Assembly (NCBI GenBank): GCA_030770545.1
Contig: CM061100.1
Span: 11,710,501 to 11,774,500, forward strand
Length of the DNA stretch: 64,000 nucleotides
Direction of reading: 5' to 3'
Origin: Macropodus opercularis
Lineage: Eukaryota > Chordata > Actinopteri > Anabantiformes > Osphronemidae
Shown: positions 12,911-22,395 of the stretch, one piece after another
How the letters are laid out: each line of letters starts with the position of its first letter
Numbering within the stretch: position 1 is the first letter of the stretch
Notes under the pieces: generated by a model
Seen by the model: the letters and a program-made list of their open reading frames with translations, nothing else
Database searches by the model: none
Told to the model about the DNA's origin: nothing
Position numbers and translations under genes: made by a program

Positions 12911-15183
12911 CCAAAAGAACACTACTTTGAACAAAGTGATTTCAAAGCATTTTAAAGGAGTTTGCCTGCTCCAGGGATGTATTTGGATCATATCTAGCAC
13001 AAAAACTTTATTGCCATTGCCTCCATTAAGATGCAGCAGCTTAAACAAATACTAAGGCTGGAAACAGTGCGAAAACGCTTAATGGCCTGTTCTGTGCATT
13101 TCAGACCAAAAGAACACTACTTTGGTCAAAGTGATTTAAATGCATTTTAAAGGTGTTTGCCTGCTTCAGGGATGTATTTGGATTATATCTAGCACAAAAA
13201 CTTTATTGCCATTGCCTCCATTAAGATGCAGCAGATAAAACAAATACTGAGGCTGGAAACAGTGCGAAAACGCTTGGAATGGCCTGTTCTGTGCATTTCA
13301 GACCAAAAGAACACTACTTTGAACAAAGTGATTTCAAAGCATTTTAAAGGAGTTTGCCTGCTCCAGGGATGTATTTGGATCATATCTAGCACAAAAACTT
13401 TATTGCCATTGCCTCCATTAAGATGCAGCAGCTTAAAGAAATACTGAGGCTGGAAACAGTGCGAAAACGCTTAATGGCCTGTTCTGTGCATTTCAGACCA
13501 AAAGAACACTACTTTGAACAAAATAAATTAAATGCATTTTAAAGGTGTTTGCCTGCTTCAGGGATGTATTTAGATCATATCTAGCACAAAAACTTTATTG
13601 CCATTGCTTGCATTAAGATGCAGCAGCTTAAAGAAATACTGAGGCTGGAAACAGGGCGAAAACGCTTGTTCAGTGCATTTCAGACCAAAAGAACACTACT
13701 TTGAACAAAGTGATTTAAATGCATTTTAAAGGTGTTTGCCTGCTTCAGGGATGTATTTGGATCATATCTAGCACAAAAACTTCATTGCCATTGCTTGCAT
13801 TAAAATGCAGCAGCTTAAAGCATCACTGAGGCTGTAAACAGTGCGAAAACGCTTAGAATGGCCTGTTCTGTGCATTTCAGACTAAAATAAAACTACTTTG
13901 AACAAAGTAATTTAAATGCATTTTAAAGGCGTTTGCCTTCTTCAGGGATGTATTTGGATCATATGTAGCACAAAAACTTTATTGCCATTGCCTCCATTAA
14001 GATGCAGCAGCTTAAAGAAATACTGAGGCTGGAAACAGTGCGAACACGCTTAATGGACTGTTCTGTCCATTTCAGACCAAAATAACACTACTTTGAACAA
14101 AGTGATTTAAATGCATTTTAAAGGTGTTTGCCTTCTTCAGGGATGTATTTGGATCATATCTAGCACAAAACCTTTATTGCTATTGCCTGCATTAAGATGC
14201 AGCAGCTTAAAGAAATACTGAGGCTGGAAACATTGCGAAAACGCTTAAACGCCTGTTTTGTGAATTTCAGACAAAAAGAACACTACTTTGAACAAAGTGA
14301 TTTAAATGCATTTTAAAGGTGTTTGCCTGCTTCAGGGATGTATTTGGATCATATCTAGCACAAAAACTTTATTGCCATTGCTTGCATTAAGATGCAGCAG
14401 CTTAAAGAAATACTGAGGCTGGAAACAGTGTGAAAACGCTTAATGGCCTGTTCTGTGCATTTCAGACCAAAAGAACACTACTTTGAACAAAGTGATTTAA
14501 ATGCATTTTAAATGTGTTTGCCTGCTTCAGGGATGTATTTGGATCATATCTAGCACAAAAACTTTATTGCCATTGCTTGCATTAAGATGCAGCAGCTTAA
14601 AGAAATACTGAGGCTGGAAACAGTGGGAAAACGCTTAATGGCCTGTTCTGTGCATTTCAGACCAAAAGAACACTACTTTGAACAAAGTGATTTAAATGCA
14701 TTTTAAAGGTGTTTGCCTGCTTTAGGGATGTATTTGGATCATATCTAGCACAAAAACTTTATTGCCATTGCTTGCATTAAGATGCAGCAGCTTAAAGAAA
14801 TACTGAAGCTGGAAACAGTGCGAAAACGCTTAGAATGGCCTGTTCTGTGCATTTCAGACCAAAAGAACACTACTTTGAACAAAGTGATTTAAATGCATTT
14901 TAAAGGTGTTTGCCTGCTTCAGGGATGTATTTGGATCATATCTAGCACAAAAACTTTATTGCCATTGCCTCCATTAAGATGCAGCAGCTTAAAGAAATAC
15001 TGAAGCTGGACACATTGCGAAAACGCTTAATGGCCTGTTCTGTGCATTTCAGACAAAAAGAACACTACTTTGAACAAAGTGACTTAAATGCATTTTAAAG
15101 GTGTTTGCCTTCTTCAGGGATGTATTTGGATCATATCTAGCACAAAAACTTTATTGCCATTGCTTGCATTAAGATGCAGCAGC

Positions 15184-15187
15184 TTAA
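15184..15187. repeat. Left TTAA target site duplication
   Basis: TTAA at the satellite-element boundary, taken from the monomer motif cagcttaaag. piggyBac-family transposases insert at TTAA and duplicate these four bases. Confidence 0.93.
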
Positions 15188-15202
15188 CCTTTATATTATG
15201 TT
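15188..15202 (+). repeat. Left terminal inverted repeat of the piggyBac-like element
   Basis: Reads cctttatattatgtt. The reverse complement of the right end (16471-16485) is cccttgtattatgtt. They agree at 13 of 15 positions, and the two mismatches are transitions at positions 3 and 6. The usual piggyBac ends start with CCC or CCY next to TTAA. Confidence 0.9.
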
Positions 15203-15204
15203 AA

Positions 15205-15219
15205 GGGTCAATTTGACCC
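15205..15219. repeat. Subterminal palindrome gggtcaatttgaccc
   Basis: A perfect palindrome with 7-bp arms around one central T, just inside the left terminal repeat. The related half-site tcaaaatgaccc occurs near the right end at 16432-16443. Subterminal repeats of this sort are commonly transposase recognition sites in piggyBac-like elements; that role is inferred here. Confidence 0.75.
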
Positions 15220-15606
15220 ATTTTAGTTTTTTTGTTGATCAAAGTACTGGTTATCTCTTCTTCTTCTTAATGAAAGTTGGTGACTTTTCCTCATCTGGGG
15301 TCATGAACTGGTGTGTAAAATATGGACACTTTGATGTGTCCTGGAATGTCTGTGCAGAGTTTCTATACAAACATGATGTTGCGGTTTATTTTGACCCAGA
15401 CACTTTAATGTGGGTAAGAAGCTGTTCAGATCCAAATTAACCATGTCTCTTTGATGTGCTTTGTTTTGATTGCCTAGTTAATTGTATTTTGACTGCCTCT
15501 GAATAGGCATTTAGACTCAAAGACCCAGGTGTGGGTACGGGACATACGTTCCCACCCTTGTCCTTGTCACTGTTCTCATGTCATCTCTTCGAGAAACACA
15601 CCAAAA
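15220..15606 (+). other. 5' non-coding region of the piggyBac-like element
   Basis: Unique sequence between the left end and the transposase start. I see no recognisable protein, RNA gene or clear promoter box. A frame open from the satellite into this part (15174-15440) begins in a satellite ATG and has no family resemblance, so I treat it as chance. The region probably held the promoter and 5' leader of the parent element. Confidence 0.6.
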
Positions 15607-15854
15607 ATGAGCTCCAGAAGGTTTTCAGCTGAAGAGGTTTTATCAGAGATTTTTAACTGGGATAGTGATGAAGAAGAAGAGATATCAGAGACAGAGGATC
15701 TCTCAGAGACGGAGGACAATGTTATTGATGATCCTGACTGCCAATTTTCTTACGATGAGGAGGATTCGGAAGAGGAGTCTGCCGCCGCAGATGAAAACCA
15801 CGGAACGCAACAATCATCGTCCACAGAGGGGACATGGACATCTAAAGACGGTAA

Positions 15855-15861
15855 TATAAAT
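15855..15861 (+). other. Frameshift in the transposase remnant
   Basis: The frame starting at 15607 reads SKDGNI and then non-family residues until the stop at 15919-15921. The frame beginning with tgg at 15861 gives residues that fit the family directly after SKDGNI. One base appears to have been lost in or near the run ataaatgg. Downstream, an ATG at 15918 overlaps the stop of the first frame (atga), but this is probably not a designed overlap, since the family sequence already runs through it. Confidence 0.8.
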
Positions 15862-16157
15862 GGTCAACATCGCCACACCAAAGCCGAGACAGACTGTCAT
15901 CTTCCAATGTCATCAAAATGACTCTTGGTCCTACAAGATTTGCCGTCACACGAGTTGATGATATTCAATCAGCATTTGAGCTCTTCATATCCCCACCGAT
16001 AGAGAGGATTATACTCGACATGACTAACTTGGAGGGGAGACGTGTATTTCAAGAGAAATGGAAGCCACTGGATCAGACTGACTTGCATGATTATTTTGGA
16101 ATTCTGATATTAGCTGGAGTATACAGGTCAAAGGGAGAAGCAACTGCAAGTCTATGG

Positions 16158-16170
16158 AATGCAATGGATC
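16158..16170 (+). other. Internal deletion junction of the transposase
   Basis: Residues ...TASLWN, from early in the DDE transposase domain, are followed at once by AMDPGVKKRKRC, which belongs to the last 50 or so residues. In full-length relatives several hundred residues, including the three catalytic aspartates, lie between. The short repeat aatg in ggaatgcaatgg at the join would suit a microhomology-mediated deletion, as is common for non-autonomous DNA transposons. The reading frame is kept across the join. Confidence 0.8.
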
Positions 16171-16189
16171 CAGGTGTAAAGAAACGGAA

Positions 16190-16307
16190 GAGATGCCAAG
16201 TCTGTCCCTCCCAAAAGGTCAGTAAAACAAGCACCTTTTGTGTGAAATGCAAGAATTACATCTGCAGGAAGCACACAGTTACATTATGCCCATCATGTGA
16301 ACCACAT
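16190..16307 (+). other. Retained C-terminal cysteine-rich zinc-binding domain of the transposase
   Basis: Within the frame ending at 16310, the last 40 or so residues carry CQVC, CVKC, CRKH and CPSC, a paired zinc-ligand pattern. In characterised piggyBac transposases the C-terminal cysteine-rich domain binds the transposon ends. This module is intact, preceded by a basic KKRKR stretch, although the catalytic part is gone. Expression is unproven. Confidence 0.75.
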
Positions 16308-16310
16308 TGA

Positions 16311-16470
16311 AAATGTTGCACATTGAAAATCTGAGAAAATGTTAAAAAAAAAACTTTAACTAAATAGTTCTTCCAAATAGTTCTGGAGATTAAAATTGTA
16401 TTGTATTTTTGTTTTATAAGTATTTATCTTATCAAAATGACCCGCAACATAATCAATGTGATTTTTTTTC
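16311..16470 (+). other. 3' non-coding region of the piggyBac-like element
   Basis: AT-rich tail with no gene. It contains attaaa at 16389-16394, a possible weak polyadenylation signal about 80 bp after the stop codon, and an A-run near 16340. Near its end lie the subterminal tcaaaatgaccc (16432-16443) and a caacataat motif at about 16445 that is repeated directly at about 16470 inside the terminal repeat. Confidence 0.6.
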
Positions 16471-16485
16471 AACATAATACAAGGG
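16471..16485 (-). repeat. Right terminal inverted repeat of the piggyBac-like element
   Basis: Reads aacataatacaaggg on the plus strand, the inverted partner of 15188-15202 with two transition differences. It abuts the right TTAA. Confidence 0.9.
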
Positions 16486-16489
16486 TTAA
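16486..16489. repeat. Right TTAA target site duplication
   Basis: TTAA continuing directly into agaaatactgaggctgg, the exact continuation of the interrupted satellite monomer. Confidence 0.93.
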
Positions 16490-17229
16490 AGAAATACTGA
16501 GGCTGGAAACAGTGCGAAAACGCTTAATGGCCTGTTCTGTGCATTTCAGACCAAAAGAACACTACTTTGATCAAAGTGATTTAAATGCATTTTAAAGGTG
16601 TTTTCCTGCTTCACGGATGTATTTGGATCATATCTAGCACAAAAACTTTATTGCCATTGCTTGCATTAAGATGCAGCAGCTTAAAGCATCACTAAGGCTG
16701 TAAACAGTGCGAAAACGCTTAGAATGGCCTGTTCTGTGCATTTCAGACCAAAAGAAAACTACTTAGTAAAAAGTGATTTAAATGCATTTTAAAGGTGTTT
16801 GCCTGCTTCAGGGATGTATTTGGATCATATCTAGCACAAAAACTTTATTGCCATTGCTTGCATTAAGATACAGCAGCTTAAAGCATCACTGAGGCTGTAA
16901 ACAGTGCGAAAACACTTAGAATGGTCTGTTCTGTGCATTTCAGACCTAAAGAAAACTACTTTGAACAAAGTGATTTAAATGCATTTTAAAGGTGTTTGCC
17001 TTCTTCAGGGATGTATTTGGATCATATCTAGCACAAAAACTTTATTGCCATTGCCTCCATTAAGATGCAGCAGCTTAAAGCATCACTGAGGCTGTAAACA
17101 GTGCGAAAACACTTAGAATGGTCTGTTCTGTGCATTTCAGACCAAAAGAACACTACTTTGAACAAAGTGATTTAAATGCATTTTAAAGGTGTTTGCCAGC
17201 TTCAGGGATGTATTTGGATCATATCTAGC

Positions 17230-18000
17230 ACAAAAACTTTATTGCCATTGCTTGCATTAAGATACAGCAGCTTATAGAAATACTGAGGCTGGAAACAGTG
17301 CGAAAACGCTTAGAATGGCCTGCTCTGTGCATTTCAGACCAAAAGAAAACTACTTTGAACAAAGTGATTTAAATGCATTTTAAAGTTGTTTGCATTCTTC
17401 AGGGATGTATTTGGATCATATCTAGCACAAAAACTTTATTGCCATTGCTTGCATTAAGATGCAGCAGATAAAACAAATAGTGAGGCTGTAAACAGTGCGA
17501 AAACGCTTAATGGCCTTTTCTGAACATTTCAGACCAAAAGAACACTACTTTGAACAAAGTGATTTAAATGCATATTAAAGGTGTTTGCCTTCTTCAGGGA
17601 TGTATTTGGATCATATCTAGCACAAAAACTTTATTGCCATTGCTTGCATTAAGATACAGCTACTAAAAGCATCACTGAGGCTGGAAACAGTGCGAAAACG
17701 CTTAACGGCCTGTTCTGTGCATTTCAGACCTAAAGAAAACTACTTTGAACAAAGTGATTTAAATGCATTTTAAAGGTGTTTGCCAGCTTCAGGGATGTAT
17801 TTGGATCATATCTAGCACATAAACTTTATTTCCATTGCTTGCATTAAGATGCAGCAGATAAAACAAATACTGAGGCTGTAAACAGTGCGAAAACGGTTAA
17901 TGGTCTGTTCTGTGCATTTCAGACCAAAAGAAAACTACTTTGAACAAAGTGATTTAAATGCATTTTAAAGGTGTTTGCCTTCTTCAGGGATGTATTTGGA
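17230..18000 (+). repeat. Satellite block B1, first copy (paired with about 19970-20550)
   Basis: Shares the rare variants cttatagaaatac, cctgctctgtgc (17321 and 20061, offset 2740), aaagttgtttgcattcttc, gatacagctactaaaagc (offset 2545) and cacataaactttatttcc with the second copy. The offset falls by 195 bp in between because one monomer, about 17460-17655, is present only here. Confidence 0.8.
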
Positions 18001-19969
18001 TCATATCTAGCACAAAAACTTTATTGCCATTGCCTCCATTATTATGCAGCAGCTTAAAGAAATACTGAGGCTGGAAACAGTGCGAAAACGCTTAATGGCC
18101 TGTTCTGTGCATTTCAGACCAAAAGAACACTACTTTGAACAAAGTGATTTCAATGCATTTTAAAGGTGTTTGCCTTCTTCAGGGATGTATTTGGATCATA
18201 TCTAGCACAAAAACTTTATTGCCATTGCTTGCATTAAGATGCAGCAGCTTAAAGCATCACTGAGGCTGTAAATAGTGCGAAAACGCTTAGAATGGCCTGT
18301 TCTGTGCATTTCAGACCAAAAGAACACTACTTTGAACAAAGTGATTTAAATGCATTTTAAAGGTGTTTGCCTTCTTCAGGGATGTATTTGGATCATATCT
18401 AGCACAAAAACTTTATTGCCATTGCTTGCATTAAGATGCAGCAGCTTAAAACATCACTGAGGCTGTAAATAGTGCGAAAACGCTTAGAATGGCCTGTTCT
18501 GTGCATTTCAGACCAAAAGAACACTACTTTGATCAAAGTGATTTAAATGCATTTTAAAGGTGTTTGCCTTCTTCAGGGATGTATTTGGATCATATCTAGC
18601 ACAAAAACCTTATTGCCATTGCTTGCATTAAGATGCAGCAGATAAAACAAATACTGAGGCTGGAAACAGTGCGAAAACGCTTAATGGCCTGTTCTGTGCA
18701 TTTCAGACCAAAAGAACACTACTTTGAACAAAGTGATTTAAATGCATTTTAAAGGTGTTTGCCTTCTTCAGGGATGTATTTGGATCATATCTAGCACAAA
18801 AACTTTATTGCCATTGTTTGCATTAAGATGCAGCAACTCAAAGCATCACTGAGGCTGTAAACAGTGCGAAAACGCTTAATGGCCTGTTCTGAACATTTCA
18901 GACCAAAAGAACACTACTTTGAACAAAGTGATTTAAATGCATTTTAAAGGTGTATGCCAGCTTCAGGGATGTATTTGGATCATATCTAGCACAAAAACAT
19001 TATTACCATTGCTTGCATTAAGATGCAGCAGATAAAACAAATACTGAGGCTGGAAACAGTGCGAAAACGCTTAATGGCCTGTTCTGTGCATTTCAGACCA
19101 AAAGAACACTACTTTGAACAAAGTGATTTCAATGCATTTTAAAGGTGTTTGCCTTCTTCAGGGATGTATTTGGATCATATCTAGCACAAAAACTTTATTG
19201 CCATTGCTTGCATTAAGATGCAGCAGCTTAAAGCATCACTGAGGCTGTAAATAGTGCGAAAACGCTTAGAATGGCCTGTTCTGTGCATTTCAGACCAAAA
19301 GAACACTACTTTGAACAAAGTGACTTAAATGCATTTTAAAGGTGTTTGCCTGCTTCAGGGATGTATTTGGATCATATCTAGCACAAAAACTTTATTGCCA
19401 TTGCTTGCATTAAGATACAGCAGCTTAAAGCATCACTGAGGCTGTAAACAGTGCGAAAACACTTAATGGCCTGTTCTGAACATTTCAGACCTAAAGAAAA
19501 CTACTTTGAAAAAAGTGATTTAAATGCATTTTAAAGGTGTTTGCCTTCTTCAAGGATGTATTTGGATCATATCTAGCACAAAAACTTCATTGCCATTGCC
19601 TCTATTAAGATGCAGCAGCTTAAAGCATCACTGAGGCTGTAAACAGTGCGAAAACGCTTAGAATGGTCTGTTCTGTGCATTTCAGACCTAAAGAAAACTA
19701 CTTTGAACAAAGTGATTTAAATGCATTTTAAAGGTGTTTGCCTTCTTCAGGGATGTATTTGGATCATATCTAGCACAAAAACTTTATTGCCATTGCTTGC
19801 ATTAAGATGCAGCAGATAAAACAAATACTGAGGCTGTAAACAGTGCGAAAACGCTTAATGGTCTGTTCTGTGCATTTCAGACCAAAAGAACACTACTTTG
19901 AACAAAGTGATTTAAATGCATTTTAAAGGTGTTTGCCAGCTTCAGGGATGTATTTGGATCATATCTAGC

Positions 19970-20550
19970 ACAAAAACTTTATTGCCATTGCCTCCATTAA
20001 GATACAGCAGCTTATAGAAATACTGAGGCTGGAAACAGTGCGAAAACGCTTAGAATGGCCTGCTCTGTGCATTTCAGACCAAAAGAAAACTACTTTGAAC
20101 AAAGTGATTTAAATGCATTTTAAAGTTGTTTGCATTCTTCAGGGATGTATTTGGATCATATCTAGCACAAAAACTTTATTGCCATTGCTTGCATTAAGAT
20201 ACAGCTACTAAAAGCATCACTGAGGCTGGAAACAGTGCGAAAACGCTTAACGGCCTGTTCTGTGCATTTCAGACCTAAAGAAAACTACTTTGAACAAAGT
20301 GATTTAAATGCATTTTAAAGGTGTTTGCCAGCTTCAGGGATGTACTTGGATCATATCTAGCACATAAACTTTATTTCCATTGCTTGCATTAAGGTGCAGC
20401 AGATAAAACAAATACTGAGGCTGTAAACAGTGCGAAAACGCTTAATGACCTGTTCTGTGCATTTCAGACCAAAAGAACACTACTTTGAACAAAGTGATTT
20501 AAATGCATTTTAAAGGTGTTTGCCTTCTTCAGGGATGTATTTGGATCATA
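19970..20550 (+). repeat. Satellite block B1, second copy
   Basis: Partner of 17230-18000 with one monomer fewer. Small differences include gatgtacttgg and aaggtgcagcag here. Confidence 0.78.
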
Positions 20551-22371
20551 TCTAGCACAAAAACTTTATTGCCATTGCCTCCATTAAGATGCAGCAGCTT
20601 AAAGAAATACTGAGGCTGGAATAAGTGCGAAAACGCGTAGAATGGTCTGTTCTGTGCATTTCAGACCCATAGAACACTACTTTGAACAAAGTGATTTAAA
20701 TGCATTTTAAAGGTGTTTGCCTTCTTCAGGGATGTATTTGGATCATATCTAGCACAAAAACTTTATTGCCATTGCCTGCATTAAGATTCAGCAGCTTATA
20801 GAAATACTGAGGCTGGAAACAGTGCGAAAACGCTTAATGACCTGTTCTGTGCATTTCAGACCAAAAGCACACTACTTTGAACAAAGTGATTTAAATGCAT
20901 TTTAAAGGTGTTTGCCAGCTTCAGGGATGTATTTGGATCATATCTAGCACAAAAACTTTATTGCCATTGCTTGCATTAAGATACAGCAGCTTAAAGAAAT
21001 AATGAGGCTGGAAACAGTGCGAAAACGCTTAATGGTCTGTTCTGTGCATTTCAGACCAAAAGAACACTACTTTGAACAAAGTAATTTAAATGCATTTTAA
21101 AGGTGTTTTCCTGCTTCAGGGATGTATTTGGATCATATCTAGTACAAAAACTTTATTGCCATCGCCTCCATTAGGATGCAGCAGCTTAAAGAAAAACTGA
21201 GGCTGGAAACAGTGCGAAAACGCTTAATGGCCTGTTCTGAACATTTCAGACCAAAAGAAAACTACTTTGAACAAAGTGATTTAAATAAATTTTAAAAGGT
21301 GTTTGCCTGCTTCAGGGATGTATTTGGATTATATCTAGTACAAAAACTTTATTGCCATTGCCTCTATTAAGATGCAGCAGCTTAAAGCATCACTGAAGAT
21401 GGAAACAGTGCAAAAACGCTTAATGGCCTGTTCTGTGCATTTCAGACCAAAAGAACACTACTTTGAACAAAGTGATTTAAATGCATTTTAAAGGTGTTTG
21501 CCTTCTTCAGGGATGTATTTGGATCATATCTAGCACAAAAACTTCATCGCCATTGCCTCCATTAGGATGCAGCAGCTTAAAGAAAAACTGAGGCTGGAAA
21601 CAGTGCGAAAACGCTTAATGGCCTGTTCTGTGCATTTCAGACCAAAAGAAAACTACTTTGAACAAAGTGATTTAAATGCATTTTAAAGGTGTTTGCCTGC
21701 TTCAGGGATGTATTTGGATCATATCTAGCACAAAAACTTTACTGCCATTGCTTGCATTAAGATGCAGCAGCTTAAAGCATCACTGAGGCTGTAAACAGTG
21801 CGAAAACGATTAGAATGGTCTGTTCTGTGCATTTCAGACCAAAAGAACACTTCTTTGATCAAAGTGATTTAAATGCATTTTAAAGGTGTTTGCCTTCTTC
21901 AGGGATGTATTTGGATCATATCTAGCACAAAAACTTTATTGCCATTGCCTCCATTAAGATGCAGCAGATAAAACAAATACTGAGGCTGGAAACAGTGCGA
22001 AAACGCTTAATGACCTGTTCTGTGCATTTCAGACCAAAAGAACACTACTTTGATCAAAGTGATTTAAATGCATTTTAAAGGTGTTTGCCTTCTTCAGGGA
22101 TGTATTTGGATCATATCTAGCACAAAAACTTTATTGCCATTGCTTGCATTAAGATGCAGCAGATAAAACAAATACTGAGGCTGGAAACAGTGCGAAAACG
22201 CTTAGAATGGCCTGTTCTGTGCATTTCAGACCAAAAGAAAACTACTTTGAACAAAGTGATTTAAATGCATTTTAAAGGTGTTTGCCAGCTTCAGGGATGT
22301 ATTTGGATCATATCTAGCACAAAAACTTTATTGCCATTGCTTGCATTAAGATGCAGCAGCTTAAAGCATCA

Positions 22372-22395
22372 CTGAGGCTGCGAAAACGCTTAGAA
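22372..22395 (+). repeat. First 9-bp-deleted monomer (ctgcgaaaacgc type)
   Basis: Here gaggctg is joined straight to cgaaaacgc, lacking gaaacagtg. The deleted stretch is flanked by the dinucleotide tg. This is the leftmost such monomer I found; the type is then frequent to the right end (for example 24330, 24912, 26475, 27432), and its derivative ctgtgaaaacgc looks like CpG decay of it. Confidence 0.8.

Larger units (their letters stand above)
1..15183 (+). repeat. Left satellite array, ~197-bp monomers (about 77 copies)
   Basis: Head-to-tail monomers, all in one orientation. The landmark ggatcatatc recurs at 121, 318, 515 and 712, giving a 197-bp period; monomers reading cgcttaatgg instead of cgcttagaatgg are 195 bp. 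A monomer contains in order ggatcatatctagc, a-rich actttattgcc, gcattaagatgcagcag, tactgaggctgg, gcgaaaacgc, cctgttctgtgcatttcag, actttgaacaaagt, gatttaaatgcattttaaag and gtgtttgcc. This half is marked by cctgcttcag or ctttaggg after gtgtttgcc, mostly cagcttaaag or cagctttaagcatcac, and frequent cagcgcgaaaacgc. The 9-bp-deleted ctgcgaaaacgc type seen further right is absent. Copies are clearly diverged from one another yet locally duplicated in blocks. No gene, RNA gene or unique sequence was seen within it. I do not recognise the family by name. Confidence 0.97.
15607..16310 (+). pseudogene. piggyBac-family (PGBD-like) transposase remnant, frameshifted and internally deleted
   Basis: The parent enzyme cut and pasted the element at TTAA sites. 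The start at 15607 (MSSRRFSAEEVL) is the first good ATG, in an A-rich context. The open frame reaches upstream to 15529 only through a GTG. The first part is strongly acidic with many E, D and S residues (FNWDSDEEEEISETED), typical of the N-terminus of vertebrate piggyBac-like transposases, and continues to TSKDGNI at about 15858. There the frame shifts by one missing base; the frame from 15861 continues the family sequence (WSTSPHQSRDRL, then GPTRFAVTRVDDIQSAFELF and LEGRRVFQEKW, GILILAGVYRSKGEATASLW). At about 16158-16170 it jumps to the extreme C-terminal cysteine-rich domain (KKRKRCQVCP, CVKCKNYICRKH, CPSC) and stops at 16308. The catalytic DDD core, usually several hundred residues, is absent. 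The gene is inactive as a transposase. Confidence 0.92.
15184..16489 (+). mobile_element. Non-autonomous piggyBac-like transposon with TTAA target duplication
   Basis: A 1298-bp non-satellite segment (15188-16485) is flanked on both sides by TTAA (15184-15187 and 16486-16489). Removing it and one TTAA restores an uninterrupted monomer reading gcagcagc-ttaa-agaaatactg, so this is a precise piggyBac-type insertion into the satellite. The ends form imperfect 15-bp terminal inverted repeats (13 of 15 match). Subterminal gggtca/tgaccc motifs lie inside both ends. It carries the two ends of a piggyBac-family transposase gene with the middle missing and one frameshift, so it cannot make its own transposase. 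The clean target duplication implies a fairly recent insertion that used a transposase supplied from elsewhere. All other window sequence is satellite, so this is the only element seen. Confidence 0.95.

Noticed and set aside
13189..13392. Minus-strand open frame over the satellite
   Set aside because: Antisense reading of the same monomer with no family resemblance; its boundaries follow the repeat.
13226..13447. 73-residue open frame beginning MQQIKQILRLETVRKRLEW
   Set aside because: It is one satellite monomer read in frame. It stays open only because the usual tgatttaaatg is changed to tgatttcaaag, removing the TAA. Other monomers stop there, and monomer lengths of 197, 195 and 188 bp do not keep one frame.
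15174..15440. 88-residue open frame crossing the satellite-transposon junction
   Set aside because: The start codon is a satellite atgcagcag and the rest is 5' non-coding sequence of the transposon. No recognisable protein features; the open frame is created by the insertion.
15665..15859. Open frame MMKKKRYQRQRISQ overlapping the transposase start
   Set aside because: An out-of-frame shadow of the acidic Glu/Asp-rich region of the transposase remnant, which gives Lys/Arg-rich residues in a shifted frame.
15188..16485. hAT, Tc1/mariner or Helitron identity for the insertion
   Set aside because: The TTAA duplication, CCY-starting terminal repeats and the transposase remnant all agree with piggyBac. 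Tc1/mariner would give TA, hAT an 8-bp duplication, and Helitrons none.
16401..16595. Open frame from the transposon 3' end into the satellite
   Set aside because: It crosses the right terminal repeat and TTAA into a monomer; no biological boundary supports it.
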